A stretch of DNA of 64,000 nt from Nibribacter ruber (GTDB taxonomy: Bacteria > Bacteroidota > Bacteroidia > Cytophagales > Hymenobacteraceae): positions 1,507,501 through 1,571,500 of the forward strand of contig NZ_CP047897.1 in NCBI RefSeq assembly GCF_009913235.1, read 5' to 3'. The notes under the pieces were generated by a model, which searched no databases, was not told the origin of the DNA, and worked only from the letters and a program-made list of their open reading frames with translations. The position numbers and the translations under genes were made by a program. Shown here piece by piece: positions 25,682 to 35,523 of the stretch. Within the stretch, counting starts at the first letter, position 1. Every line of letters begins with the position of its first letter.

Positions 25682-26230
25682 CTACTGAGGGTAGTAAGGC
25701 GAAATCAGGATATACACCAACACCCCCGTGATAGAAACATACAACCATAGCGGAAAGGTCCACCTAGATACTTTCTTGTGCTTTTGGTACTGCTTAGATA
25801 ACGCAAAATACACTGATAATAGTACCAGAGGAACTATCACAGCAGCTAATACTATGTGGGTTAGCAATATAAAATAGTAAACCATTTTAATAGTACCTTC
25901 CCCGCCAAAAGGAGTAGGTGCTACCTGATAATGGTACAACACATAAGATACCAAAAAGCAGATAGACAATACAAAAGCAGTAGTCATGGCAAACCGATGG
26001 TACCTTCTGTTCTGCTGTTTAATAAAGTAATACCCTACTACCAGCGCTACCGCCGTCAATGAATTGATTACTGCGTGCAGTTGAGGCAAAAAGGATACAT
26101 CAATGTCACCTAACTTGCCCGTTTGCGGCATGAACAACAGAAAGGTAACCAGTAATGGTACCACCACTGATAAGATGGCAATCAAAACCAGGTACTTGGT
26201 ATCCTTCTTGGGAAGAGAGGTATTGTCCAT
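25682..26230 (-). CDS. DUF420 membrane protein
   Basis: The 182-residue protein has five predicted membrane segments and conserved histidines in LPQLHAVINSL and LLTHIVLAAV. DUF420/CtaM-like proteins are needed for maturation of heme-copper oxidases in some bacteria. Its place 4 bp downstream of the SCO gene supports a similar role here. Confidence 0.85.
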   Translation of the reverse strand: MDNTSLPKKDTKYLVLIAILSVVVPLLVTFLLFMPQTGKLGDIDVSFLPQLHAVINSLTAVALVVGYYFIKQQNRRYHRFAMTTAFVLSICFLVSYVLYHYQVAPTPFGGEGTIKMVYYFILLTHIVLAAVIVPLVLLSVYFALSKQYQKHKKVSRWTFPLWLYVSITGVLVYILISPYYPQ

Positions 26231-26234
26231 TGTG

Positions 26235-26885
26235 CTATTTCTTATACTCGTTTAATAGTACGTTCATTTCAGTGATCAACCTATCAACTTCGTCTGCCTT
26301 GGCACCATCATAGATGCCCCGTATGTGCCGGTTCTTATCTATAAGATACAGTTGATCAAGGCGTGCGTCAGGTCCTTTCCCAGCAGCAGAAGTACTATCC
26401 AACGGAGAAAACGATTGAATAAAGGCAGGAGAACCAGTAAGAAAAACCCAGTGTGCGGGATTGGCCCTAAAGCTCTTGGCGTATTGCTCTATGTCTTTTA
26501 CCTGATCTTTTTCCGGCTGAAGGGAAAAAGAGATAATCATTACCTCTGGGTAGGCATAAAAAGCATCCTGGACCCGGGTAAGTTGAGTGCTCACTTGCTT
26601 GCAGATTCCCTGGCAGGAAGCGTCAAAGAAGTGCGCCACATAGATTTTATCCTGAAGATTCTTGTGAGAGAAGGAGGCGCCAGTTTGGGAAGTAAGTTGA
26701 AAGGCAGGCACCTGGTAAAAGATAGTATCTGCCTTCATCTGGCCGTCTTTCATGGTAGAAATCACCTTGGCCGGAAAATAAGTTCGGAGTGAAAAAGTAT
26801 TCACTCCGAACATTTTAAGAAACAAAAACACTAGTACGGGTACTAAAAGCAAGGTACCCAATACCAGGGTCTTTTTTGGGCTCAT
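26235..26885 (-). CDS. SCO1/SenC family copper chaperone
   Basis: This 216-residue membrane-anchored, thioredoxin-fold protein delivers copper to the CuA site of oxidase subunit II. One N-terminal membrane segment precedes the fold. The copper-binding Cys-x-x-x-Cys appears as DASCQGICKQ (about residues 92-101), and the distal region contains YLIDKNRHIRGIYDG. The family's distal histidine is not obvious and should be checked by alignment. It abuts the subunit IV gene. Confidence 0.88.
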   Translation of the reverse strand: MSPKKTLVLGTLLLVPVLVFLFLKMFGVNTFSLRTYFPAKVISTMKDGQMKADTIFYQVPAFQLTSQTGASFSHKNLQDKIYVAHFFDASCQGICKQVSTQLTRVQDAFYAYPEVMIISFSLQPEKDQVKDIEQYAKSFRANPAHWVFLTGSPAFIQSFSPLDSTSAAGKGPDARLDQLYLIDKNRHIRGIYDGAKADEVDRLITEMNVLLNEYKK

Positions 26886-27230
26886 CTATTTGAAGTAATT
26901 GAAGACAGACTCTCCGTAGAAAGTACCCTCTACCAATAAAGCAACCAATAACCAGATTAATAATACAGAAGGAACCAGAACAGCCCAAATAAGGCCTTTG
27001 GTCTCATGCTTTAAGTGCATAAATTCCCCCACTATATAAAATGCTTTAAAGATGGTAAGCACAATAAAGATGGAGTTACGGAAGGTACCTGGGTCCATCA
27101 AGAACGCAAAGGCAAATTCTACTGCCGTAAGCGCGCAAAGGATGAAGAAGGTCTTCCAGATAACTGCGGTTTGTGCCTTAGGTAGTTCACCTGTCTGCTC
27201 AAACTCATTGTGGTGTGAATGTGAAGCCAT
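26886..27230 (-). CDS. Cytochrome c oxidase subunit IV (prokaryotic type)
   Basis: The 114-residue protein has a hydrophilic N-terminus and three membrane segments. It matches the COX4_pro small-subunit pattern, including YIVGEFMHLKHETKG. Such subunits stabilise the oxidase. It lies between a subunit III gene and the SCO gene on the same strand. Confidence 0.88.
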   Translation of the reverse strand: MASHSHHNEFEQTGELPKAQTAVIWKTFFILCALTAVEFAFAFLMDPGTFRNSIFIVLTIFKAFYIVGEFMHLKHETKGLIWAVLVPSVLLIWLLVALLVEGTFYGESVFNYFK

Positions 27231-27257
27231 ATCCGTTTAAAATATCAAATCAAACAA

Positions 27258-28004
27258 TTAAACCAGGTAGAAGAAGGTAAACACAAACACCCATACCAAG
27301 TCTACAAAGTGCCAGTAAAGGCCTACTTTTTCCACCATTTCATAGTGACCTCTTCTTTGGTACACGCCGTTCACGGTGTTAATGAAGATCATGAGCAGCA
27401 AGACCACTCCACTAAATACGTGAGTACCATGGAAACCCGTGATAAAGAAAAACAAGTCAGCGAACAAAGGAGGTCCGTACTGGTTTACCACCAGGTTGGC
27501 CCCATGTACTACAGAACCATCTGCCAGAATCCTGCCTTCTTCTGTACCGGCAATAAAGTGACTCCACTCCCATGCCTGGCAACCCAAGAACATGCTACCA
27601 AAAAGAATAGTCCACAATAACCACTTCTGCACATCATTCTTGTCCATTCTGTGTCCTGCCTCTACGGCCAATACCATGGTCACAGAGCTCAAAATCAGAA
27701 TCATGGTCATTAATGCCACAAATGCAAGAGGCCAGTCTACCCCATGGAAGAACGGGAAGGCGTTGAACACCTTGTCTGGCACTGGCCACCATTCAGTAGA
27801 AAAGGTGAAACTTTCATGGGCACCTTCAAAGGCTTTATGACGGTGACGGGCCAATCCATAGGTAGTCAAGAAAGCAGCAAAGGTAAAGGCATCTGACAAC
27901 AGGAAAAACCACATCATCAATTTGCCATAACTTGCCTTTAAAGGCTCGTTCCCTCCATCCCAAGTGCCGGTATTAGGCTGCTCAAATGTAGTAGTTTGCG
28001 ACAT
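27258..28004 (-). CDS. Cytochrome c oxidase subunit III (first copy downstream)
   Basis: This 248-residue integral membrane protein is of the heme-copper oxidase subunit III family. Motifs are GFHGTHVFSGVVLLL and YWHFVDLVWVFVFTFFYLV at the C-terminus. It lies directly downstream of another subunit III gene, a tandem arrangement also seen in related Bacteroidota. The two differ in length and sequence, so this is not a recent duplication. Confidence 0.93.
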   Translation of the reverse strand: MSQTTTFEQPNTGTWDGGNEPLKASYGKLMMWFFLLSDAFTFAAFLTTYGLARHRHKAFEGAHESFTFSTEWWPVPDKVFNAFPFFHGVDWPLAFVALMTMILILSSVTMVLAVEAGHRMDKNDVQKWLLWTILFGSMFLGCQAWEWSHFIAGTEEGRILADGSVVHGANLVVNQYGPPLFADLFFFITGFHGTHVFSGVVLLLMIFINTVNGVYQRRGHYEMVEKVGLYWHFVDLVWVFVFTFFYLV

Positions 28005-28020
28005 ATGTGTTAGAGAATAA

Positions 28021-28617
28021 TTAATGGTTCAAGATTAAGAATACGTACAAGTAGATCCAAAGGGCGCCTAAAAAGTGCCAGTAAATGGTGCAAAGCTCAA
28101 TTCTGGTCAAGTTCTTGGAGTGAACCTTATACTTAAGCGCCGAAATTACTACAATAATTAGAAAAACTAAGCCTGTGATTAAGTGAAAAGCATGAACGCC
28201 GGTCAGGACATACAAAAAAGACCCAGACGGGTTGGCGGTACTGCCACCAAAAAACACTTTATCCTGAACCAACTGTCCCCAGCCTTCCCACTGCCCTACT
28301 AAGAAAGCAGAACCTGCTACAATGGTGAGGAGTAACGCCAGCTTTAAGGAAGTCATGTTATCGCGCTTGGCAGAGACATAAGCCCACTGCATGAAGATAC
28401 TACTTAACACAATGACCACGGTGTTCACCAGCAAAATAGCCGGCAGGTTAAACTCAAGCCAGTTCCCTTCTTCCCGGCGCACAATATAGGCACTGGTAAA
28501 GGCCGCAAACATCATGATGATGCTCACAATCAACAACACCAACATAAACTTAAGGGGATTCACCCTGCGTTGTTCGGTTGGCACTTTTGTATTTATATCC
28601 ATGGTACTAAAAATCAA
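28021..28617 (-). CDS. Cytochrome c oxidase subunit III (second family member)
   Basis: This 198-residue subunit III-like protein has five membrane segments. It carries VLTGVHAFHLITGLVFL and YWHFLGALWIYLYVFL. The start at 28617 overlaps the ctaB stop by 4 bp (ATGA). A start five codons downstream (28602, MDINTK) is also possible. It probably pairs with the other subunit III to complete the oxidase. Confidence 0.92.
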   Translation of the reverse strand: MIFSTMDINTKVPTEQRRVNPLKFMLVLLIVSIIMMFAAFTSAYIVRREEGNWLEFNLPAILLVNTVVIVLSSIFMQWAYVSAKRDNMTSLKLALLLTIVAGSAFLVGQWEGWGQLVQDKVFFGGSTANPSGSFLYVLTGVHAFHLITGLVFLIIVVISALKYKVHSKNLTRIELCTIYWHFLGALWIYLYVFLILNH

Positions 28618-29510
28618 AGCCTGTCCACCACAAACGCTATCTGTACGATAGGTAGGTATAAAAAGGAGCCGAACATTATGTTCATGGCGGCCCGCTTAGA
28701 ACAGGTGTGCATTAAATAAAACGTCTGCATTAAAAACAACACCCCACATACCACCGCAATAAAAGCAGAAGTCTTTCCTGCCATCCCAAATTGCAAGGGC
28801 AGTAAACTCAAAGGAATCAGCAAGAGCGTATAGGTCATGATATGAATAGCGGTCTTCAAGTTTTTTCCACCCGCCATTGGGAGCATCTTAAAGCCAGCTT
28901 TTTTATAATCATCATCCAACACCCAGGCAATGGCCCAGAAATGAGGGAATTGCCAGATAAACTGAATACCAAATAAAATCCAGGCTTCTACCCCAATATA
29001 TCCTCTGGCTGCTACCCAACCAATCAAGGGAGGCAGTGCCCCCGGAAAAGCTCCTACAAAAACAGAGATAGGAGAAATCTGCTTTAATGGAGTGTAGAAG
29101 AACCCATATAATAACAAGGATAGAAACGACAATGCCGCTGCCAGCCAGTTGAAGTAAAACCCAAGCAAACAAGAACCGGCAATACAAAGCAACACACAGT
29201 AAACGATTGCTTCCCGCACTGTGAGAGCGCCCGTAGGCAAGGGTCTTTTAGAAGTCCGCTTCATTAACTTATCCAGATCCTTTTCCAAAATCTGGTTGAT
29301 GATGTTAGCGGCTCCCGTTACCAAAAGCCCCCCTAACAACACTATTAAAGAATCTGTCCAGGGTGCTGACGGGTTTCCTAGAATGAACCCAATAGCACTA
29401 GAGAAAGATACCGTAAAAGATAGCCTGAACTTTAAAAGCTGAAAGTAAGCGGTTGCTTTAGTCATAACCGATGAAGCCGGGGCACTGGATGTTACGTCTT
29501 GTACGAACAT
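28614..29510 (-). CDS. ctaB: Protoheme IX farnesyltransferase (heme O synthase)
   Basis: This 298-residue polytopic UbiA-family prenyltransferase attaches a farnesyl group to heme b to make heme o, the precursor of heme a. The prenyl-diphosphate motif is NIINQILEKDLDKLMKRTSKRPLP (shown in part: residues NQxxExDxDxxMxRTxxRP). The second aspartate motif is near WVLDDDYKKAGFKMLP. The gene lies just upstream of the subunit III genes and downstream of ctaA, completing heme a synthesis within the operon. Confidence 0.95.
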   Translation of the reverse strand: MFVQDVTSSAPASSVMTKATAYFQLLKFRLSFTVSFSSAIGFILGNPSAPWTDSLIVLLGGLLVTGAANIINQILEKDLDKLMKRTSKRPLPTGALTVREAIVYCVLLCIAGSCLLGFYFNWLAAALSFLSLLLYGFFYTPLKQISPISVFVGAFPGALPPLIGWVAARGYIGVEAWILFGIQFIWQFPHFWAIAWVLDDDYKKAGFKMLPMAGGKNLKTAIHIMTYTLLLIPLSLLPLQFGMAGKTSAFIAVVCGVLFLMQTFYLMHTCSKRAAMNIMFGSFLYLPIVQIAFVVDRL

Positions 29511-29518
29511 AGTAGTAT

Positions 29519-30592
29519 TTAAGCCACTGTACCGGTAAAGCGTTTAACTGCCTTCTGCGCATAAAAATACTGCATCAGAAGTAAAAACTGTAACCCGAAA
29601 ATGCCTGTTCCAATCATTAAATGAAGGGGCTGTGCAAAAGCCGGTAAGGCAAAATACGCCAACACAATACCTAACAACACCTCTAAACCAATGGTAAAAA
29701 GAATCCAATAAGCCATTTTAGTTAAAGAAGCATTCCCCAACTGTTTCATCTTAAAGGCCAGGGCAATGTTCAACAACACAAATAAAATAGACAGGGATCT
29801 GTGCACGTAGAAAGAAGTACTTAACTGGCCTATCCATCCTTCTCTTTCTAAGCCACTCATGTTGAAGGCAATCACATCAATCTCCTCCCTTACCTGCGTA
29901 CCTATGATAATCTGTATAAAGGTAAGAACCAAAGCCCCCAGAATCAACGCAAGAATGCCATTACCAGGTTCTGTTACCGTCTTATAGTACTTCTCTCTAT
30001 TGGCTCTTACCACGCTGTAAATTAACAAGGCTAATAAGACCAGAGATAAAGCCATGTGCAGCGTAACCATTTCTGGTAGAAGATTGGTAGAGACAACCAA
30101 AGATCCCAACCAACCCTGAAATCCAACTAACAAGAATGAGACAAAAGCTGACCAAAATACTTTCGGATCCGTCTTCCTATAGGGCCAGGCTGCTAATACG
30201 GTCAGGAAAATAAATATCCCGATGGATACCCCCACTAACCTGTTCATGTACTCAATCCATGTCTTGGTAGCGTTGAACTCAGTCTCAATGTACAGATTGG
30301 GATGTTCAAATATTTCCTTGGAAACCTTAGAGAAACCCATGCCCGCCAACACCCCTGCGATGCGCTCGTTTTTGGCAATTCGTTTTTCTTTGTAGACTTC
30401 CAGATAGTTATCTGGCAACTCCCCTAACGTAGTGGGGGGGACCCACATTCCAAAACACTTCGGCCAGTCTGGACATCCCATTCCGGACCCCGTGCTCCGG
30501 ACGATCCCCCCTACTAAGATTAAAAAATAAACAGAAGCAATAGTAAGTACTCCTATATTTCTAAACCTTTTACTGCTAAAAGATTTACTCAT
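29519..30592 (-). CDS. ctaA: Heme A synthase (COX15/CtaA)
   Basis: The 357-residue membrane protein oxidises heme o to heme a. It shows RSTGSGMGCPDWPKCFG near the N-terminus with its Cys pair, the histidine-bearing segments around EYMNRLVG and FYVHRSLSILF, and a C-terminal HLMIGTGIFGLQ. Eight membrane segments are expected and visible. It is 6 bp downstream of the subunit I gene. Confidence 0.95.
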   Translation of the reverse strand: MSKSFSSKRFRNIGVLTIASVYFLILVGGIVRSTGSGMGCPDWPKCFGMWVPPTTLGELPDNYLEVYKEKRIAKNERIAGVLAGMGFSKVSKEIFEHPNLYIETEFNATKTWIEYMNRLVGVSIGIFIFLTVLAAWPYRKTDPKVFWSAFVSFLLVGFQGWLGSLVVSTNLLPEMVTLHMALSLVLLALLIYSVVRANREKYYKTVTEPGNGILALILGALVLTFIQIIIGTQVREEIDVIAFNMSGLEREGWIGQLSTSFYVHRSLSILFVLLNIALAFKMKQLGNASLTKMAYWILFTIGLEVLLGIVLAYFALPAFAQPLHLMIGTGIFGLQFLLLMQYFYAQKAVKRFTGTVA

Positions 30593-30598
30593 GTTTGT

Positions 30599-32422
30599 TT
30601 ACTCAAAGTCTCTCTCGTGCGGCAAGTTAGAAGACTGCGTTTGAGAGAATGGTACGTTCTGTGGTATGAAATCTTCTGGAGCACCAGGCTTGCTATAATC
30701 ATATGGCCATCTGTACACCACTGGAAGAGCTCCTGGCCAGTTACCGTGACCTGGGTTCACTGGGGTAGTCCATTCAAGCGTATTTGATTTCCAAGGGTTC
30801 TCAGTCGCTCTTCTTCCTCTAAAGATGCTGTAGAAAAAGTTGAACAAGAAGAATAGCTGGGCAAAGAAAGAAAGAACCGCAGCAACTGTGATAAAGGTGT
30901 TCAGGTTCAAGAAAGTGCTGAAGGTATCAAAACCAGTCCAGGTATAATATCTTCTCGGGAAACCTGCAATACCAATGTAGTGCATAGGCATGAAGATTAG
31001 GTATACACCAGCAAATGTGATCCAGAAGTGGATGTACGCTAACTTCTCATCCATCATTCTACCAAACATCTTAGGGAACCAGTGATACACCCCAGCAAAC
31101 ATCCCAAAGAAAGCGGCACTACCCATTACTAAGTGGAAGTGGGCCACAACAAAATAAGTATCGTGCAGTTGGATATCAAGGGCAGAGTTACCTAAGATGA
31201 TACCCGTTACACCACCTGAGATGAATAAGGACACGAATGCCACTGAGAACAACATAGCTGGCGTAAAGTTGATATTACCTCTCCACAAAGTAGCTATCCA
31301 GTTGAACACCTTCACCGCAGAAGGTACTGCAATGATTAGCGTTAGGAACATGAAGACAGACCCTAAGAAAGGATTCATACCTGACACGAACATGTGGTGC
31401 GCCCAAACAACAAACGAGAGAAGGGCAATTCCCATCAATGAGCCAATCATGGCACGGTAACCGAAGATTGGTTTCCGAGAGCAAGTGGCAATTACTTCAG
31501 ATACGATACCAAACGTTGGAAGAATTACAATGTATACCTCTGGGTGGCCTAAGAACCAGAACAAGTGCTGGAACAAGATTGGGCTACCACCAGTATGAGA
31601 TAGCATTTCACCAGCTACATAGATATCTGATAAGAAGAAGCTAGTGCCAAAGCTACGGTCAAAAATCAATAACAACGCAGCTGAGAAAAGAACCGGGAAA
31701 GCCAATAAGCCTAAGATGGCAGTTATGAAAAAGGCCCAGATAGTCAAAGGCAACTTAGACATAGACAAACCACGCGTTCTCATGTTGATCACGGTCGTGA
31801 TATAGTTCACACCACCCAACAACTGAGAAATAATGAACAGGGCCATACTTACCAACCACATGGTCATACCAGTCCCAGAACCAGAAATAGCTTGTGGCAA
31901 TGCACTTAGCGGAGGATATACCGTCCAACCTCCGGCAGCAGGGCCTGTTTCCAAGAAAAGTGAGTAAAACATGATTACACTGGCAATAAAGAAGAACCAG
32001 AAGGAAAGCATGTTCATGAAACCAGAGGCCATGTCTCTTGCTCCAATTTGCAACGGAATCAAGAAGTTACTGAAGGTACCGCTCAGGCCAGCTGTTAATA
32101 CAAAGAATACCATGATGGTACCGTGCATGGTTACCAAAGCCAGGTAGAACTCAGGATTCAATTTACCACCTTCTACCCACTTACCCAGGATTGGCTCCAG
32201 GAAAGTGAAAGTAGCGTCCGGAAAGCCCAGTTGTAATCTGAATAAGCTGGAAAGGGTACCACCAATGATAGCCCAGAAAATACCGGCAAAAAGAAATTGT
32301 TTAGCAATTACTTTGTGATCCTGGCTGAAGATATACTTCTCAAGGAAGTTTTGATCATGATGCTCATGCTCATCATGCTCCAGGTGCACATCGTTATGTA
32401 ATGAAATATCCGTACTAGACAT
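30599..32422 (-). CDS. ctaD: Cytochrome c oxidase subunit I
   Basis: The 607-residue catalytic subunit binds heme a and the heme a3-CuB centre. The CuB ligand and cross-linked tyrosine motif is FLGHPEVYIVILP, with the glutamate that marks A1-type proton channels. HDTYFVVAHFHLVMG holds the axial histidines of a3 and a. A His-rich N-terminus (HDEHEHHDQN) is a local feature and may bind metal. It lies between the subunit II and ctaA genes. Confidence 0.97.
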   Translation of the reverse strand: MSSTDISLHNDVHLEHDEHEHHDQNFLEKYIFSQDHKVIAKQFLFAGIFWAIIGGTLSSLFRLQLGFPDATFTFLEPILGKWVEGGKLNPEFYLALVTMHGTIMVFFVLTAGLSGTFSNFLIPLQIGARDMASGFMNMLSFWFFFIASVIMFYSLFLETGPAAGGWTVYPPLSALPQAISGSGTGMTMWLVSMALFIISQLLGGVNYITTVINMRTRGLSMSKLPLTIWAFFITAILGLLAFPVLFSAALLLIFDRSFGTSFFLSDIYVAGEMLSHTGGSPILFQHLFWFLGHPEVYIVILPTFGIVSEVIATCSRKPIFGYRAMIGSLMGIALLSFVVWAHHMFVSGMNPFLGSVFMFLTLIIAVPSAVKVFNWIATLWRGNINFTPAMLFSVAFVSLFISGGVTGIILGNSALDIQLHDTYFVVAHFHLVMGSAAFFGMFAGVYHWFPKMFGRMMDEKLAYIHFWITFAGVYLIFMPMHYIGIAGFPRRYYTWTGFDTFSTFLNLNTFITVAAVLSFFAQLFFLFNFFYSIFRGRRATENPWKSNTLEWTTPVNPGHGNWPGALPVVYRWPYDYSKPGAPEDFIPQNVPFSQTQSSNLPHERDFE

Positions 32423-32455
32423 ACAATACTGTTAAAGGATTATTGACTGTTCTTT

Positions 32456-33487
32456 CTACTCAGCTGCACTAGTTGCCACATTTGCAACCGCGGGGGAAGA
32501 AGTTCCATTGGCTAACATCTCAGGATGCTCCACAGTGAAAGCCTTCTGCTCTTTTAACCATTTCTGGTAATCTTCTGGTTCATCTACTACCAATGTGAAT
32601 TTCATGGCAAAGTGACCTCTTCCGCAAACCTCCGTACAAGCCAACTCATACTTGAAGTTGGAATTGCCTGTCTCAGTCTGTACCTCTGCCGTAGTCTTGG
32701 TTGGAATAAACCAGAAAGAGGTTGGCATACCCGGTACAGCATCCATCTTCACTCTGAAGTGTGGAAGGAAAACACTGTGAATTACATCTCTTGATCTGAT
32801 TTTCAAAAGCACTGGCGTTCCTTTAGGCACGTGGATTTCACGTGGCATAAAGTCATCCATGGCATTCTTATCAGTGAAGTCAATACCAAATTCATTATTG
32901 GCATTGATTAAGGAAGTCTTCACAACTCCTAATTTGTTATCGGCACCTGGGTAACGCACCATCCAGTTGAACTGCTTACCCATCACCTCTACTATTACGG
33001 CTTCTTTTGGAGCAGGGCTGGTAATCTTTGCCCAAGTCTTCCAGCCAGAGAATACTAACAGGGCCATCACAACGGCAGGAATCACTGTCCAGATAATCTC
33101 AATTTTGTTATTGTGAGGATAGTAAAAAGCGCGTTTGCCCTCTTTGTGCTGGTATTTATAAGAATACACAAACAAAAGCACGTGCGTAATCACAAACACA
33201 ATACCAATCACAATCATAGTTGTCCAGAACATCTGGTCAATGTCTATGCCGTGAACAGAAGCGTTAGGTAGAATCATGTCATCCATGGAATCCATGAAAG
33301 ACCAGATGAACAAGCCACCCATGATTACAAAGAACAACAGCAACAAGGTAGCGTTGACTTTATTACTTTTTCCTACATCTTGGCGATAGCTGCCCTTGAA
33401 GATAGAAGCCAGAACCTGGATTCTAAATAATAGGTACAGAATGACCAGTAAAAAGAGGATTGATAGTGCTACAACAATCGTAATCAT
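32456..33487 (-). CDS. ctaC: Cytochrome c oxidase subunit II
   Basis: The 343-residue subunit has membrane segments near the N-terminus and a periplasmic cupredoxin domain carrying CuA. The copper ligands are in RDVIHSVFLPHFRVK and CTEVCGRGHFAMKF. No CxxCH motif follows, so this is an aa3-type rather than a caa3-type subunit II. Electrons must therefore come from a separate heme c, probably one carried by ActA or ActE encoded just upstream. Confidence 0.96.
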   Translation of the reverse strand: MITIVVALSILFLLVILYLLFRIQVLASIFKGSYRQDVGKSNKVNATLLLLFFVIMGGLFIWSFMDSMDDMILPNASVHGIDIDQMFWTTMIVIGIVFVITHVLLFVYSYKYQHKEGKRAFYYPHNNKIEIIWTVIPAVVMALLVFSGWKTWAKITSPAPKEAVIVEVMGKQFNWMVRYPGADNKLGVVKTSLINANNEFGIDFTDKNAMDDFMPREIHVPKGTPVLLKIRSRDVIHSVFLPHFRVKMDAVPGMPTSFWFIPTKTTAEVQTETGNSNFKYELACTEVCGRGHFAMKFTLVVDEPEDYQKWLKEQKAFTVEHPEMLANGTSSPAVANVATSAAE

Positions 33488-33511
33488 TATCTGTTTCTTT
33501 AAAATGTTGTC

Positions 33512-34789
33512 TTATACGTGATGATGAACACTTTCCTCCAAGAATGGATGGTTCACAGGGACCAAGGAAAGTTTAGACAGGCCTTTGGTGAACATCAATA
33601 AGAAGATACCCAGGAAAGTCAATGCTGCTCCAATCTCTATCAAACCAAAACCACTGTTTCCACGCATAGTTCCTGGCATGATCATCAGGTAAAAATCAAA
33701 CCAGTGACCAATAAGCACAGCAATACAGGCAATCTTCAGCATCAGCATCTGGCGTTTGGCATCTCTTGTCATTAAGAACAAGAAAGGGAAAGCAAAGTTG
33801 ACCAACAGGTTGAAGAATACAATCCAAGTGTAATGGTTATCATATCCACCCAAACGCTCAATGAAGTAAACCGCCTCTTCTGGAAGGTTGGCATACCAAT
33901 ACAACATAAATTGAGAGAACCAGGTATAGGTCCAGAAAATACTGAAACCAAAGATGAATTTACCAAGATCATGCAAGTGGTTGGCATTCACCATTCTCAA
34001 ATAACCATGCTGCTTCAGGAAAATAACGGCCAAGGTAATGGCAGCTAGACCAGAAACGAACCAGCTGGCAAAAACATACCATCCAAACAAGGTACTGAAC
34101 CAGTGGCTGTCAATTGACATTACCCAGTCCCAGGCAGCAATGGAAGAAGTTACCCCGAATACAACTAAGAAAGCGGCAGAGATTCTGATGCTTTTGTTGT
34201 ATGGCTCTAAACCACCATTTAAATCCTCATTCACTGATTGCGTACGCAACCATCTGAAGAACAAAATCCAAAGACCAAAGAACACTACCATTCTGATGGT
34301 ATAGAAGGTCACGTTTAGGAAACCGCTCTTACCAGCAATAATAGGGTCATAATTCGCATGGCCTACTTCTGTTAGGGTATGGTCCGTCCAATGGAAGATA
34401 GGGTTATGCCCGGTGAACAAAATTGGTCCCAAGAAAAGAACCAACATGATGATTCCACCTACCGGCAGGTAATTGCCTAAGGCTTCAAAAACTCTTTTCA
34501 CCACGGTTGCCCATCCGGCGTAGGCTACATATTGTACCGCAACAAAGAAGACCCCAATTACGGCAATACCAGAAAGGTATACATTGTTTAACCATAGGTT
34601 TGCCAGCAAGCGGGTCACCCACGTGGAACCATGGCTGGCAGCTGCGGCCTCCCCGTGCTCTCCCCCATGTCCGCCAGAATTAGCAGCAATGATCAAGCCT
34701 ATGATTAGTAATACCAACCCAATGGCGATCATGAAGAAGAACCGGTTATTGGTTCTTTTAGAAATACTAAGTGTTTCTTCAGTTATCAT
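33512..34789 (-). CDS. actF: Alternative Complex III subunit ActF
   Basis: This 425-residue membrane protein of the NrfD-like fold has about ten membrane segments and is one of two related integral subunits of the quinol:electron-acceptor oxidoreductase. Motifs include WDWVMSIDSHWFSTLFGWYVFASWF. The start at MITEETLSIS is followed by a first membrane segment and a Gly/His-rich loop. It follows actE, completing the actABCDEF order before the oxidase genes. Confidence 0.92.
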   Translation of the reverse strand: MITEETLSISKRTNNRFFFMIAIGLVLLIIGLIIAANSGGHGGEHGEAAAASHGSTWVTRLLANLWLNNVYLSGIAVIGVFFVAVQYVAYAGWATVVKRVFEALGNYLPVGGIIMLVLFLGPILFTGHNPIFHWTDHTLTEVGHANYDPIIAGKSGFLNVTFYTIRMVVFFGLWILFFRWLRTQSVNEDLNGGLEPYNKSIRISAAFLVVFGVTSSIAAWDWVMSIDSHWFSTLFGWYVFASWFVSGLAAITLAVIFLKQHGYLRMVNANHLHDLGKFIFGFSIFWTYTWFSQFMLYWYANLPEEAVYFIERLGGYDNHYTWIVFFNLLVNFAFPFLFLMTRDAKRQMLMLKIACIAVLIGHWFDFYLMIMPGTMRGNSGFGLIEIGAALTFLGIFLLMFTKGLSKLSLVPVNHPFLEESVHHHV

Positions 34790-34806
34790 TTGGAAATACC
34801 TTAAGG

Positions 34807-35523
34807 TTAGTTACGGGTATCCTTTGTAGGATCCGCAGTTGTACCTGTTACCGGATTAGTGTTTTCAGTTGTGCTCGCGCCTGCAGGAGCATCCGCAGAA
34901 TTTGAAGCGGCGTCAGCACTGCCAGCAGCCTCTCCTTCTACTTCCGTAATTCCCTTTTGCAGTTGTTTCACATACATGGCAATCTTCCAGCGTTCTTCTG
35001 GGTTCACCTGAGTACCGTGTGGCATCATGCGTCCGCGACCATTCACAATTACATGGTAAATGTGGCCAACAGGCAAAGTGGCATAACGGCCTTGGGTGTA
35101 GTTGGGAACACCTTTGAATTTTGCGCCAACCAAACCATCACCTGCACCGCTTTCGCCATGACATGGTGAGCAGAATCTCAAATACAAGACTTTGCCTTCA
35201 GCCAGGTTAGTGCTAGTTGCCTGTAAGGGATTAGTTAACTCTCTTCCGGCTACTTCTGCACTGTCTTTTGAAATGCGAGTGTAGAAGCCCAGTTTGCCTC
35301 TTGCAATGGTATTAGCCGCAGGTACCCGCAGATTGCCTCCGCCTGGGTTAAAGGCGTTGTAATTTCCATCCAATTGCTTCAATGGCTCATAGGCCACCGG
35401 GTTGTACATATCCGGCGCGTATTCCAGACCTGGATCAGTGGCATCATTGCCACAAGAAAGCAAGGAAATGGACGAGAAAAGAATCACGGAGGCTTTAGCT
35501 CCAGTTCTAAAGAAATTGTTCAT
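34807..35523 (-). CDS. actE: Alternative Complex III subunit ActE, monoheme cytochrome c
   Basis: This 238-residue lipoprotein (lipobox SLLSC, cysteine near residue 24) carries one heme c. The binding motif is FCSPCHGESGAGDG, and the axial methionine is probably in GRMMPHGTQV. An Ala/Thr-rich tail follows. ActE can pass electrons from ActA towards the oxidase. Its ATG overlaps the actD stop by 1 bp. Confidence 0.93.
   Translation of the reverse strand: MNNFFRTGAKASVILFSSISLLSCGNDATDPGLEYAPDMYNPVAYEPLKQLDGNYNAFNPGGGNLRVPAANTIARGKLGFYTRISKDSAEVAGRELTNPLQATSTNLAEGKVLYLRFCSPCHGESGAGDGLVGAKFKGVPNYTQGRYATLPVGHIYHVIVNGRGRMMPHGTQVNPEERWKIAMYVKQLQKGITEVEGEAAGSADAASNSADAPAGASTTENTNPVTGTTADPTKDTRN

Noticed and set aside
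27258-28617. Tandem subunit III genes as a recent duplication
   Set aside because: The two proteins differ clearly in length and sequence, and both are usual in Bacteroidota oxidase operons.
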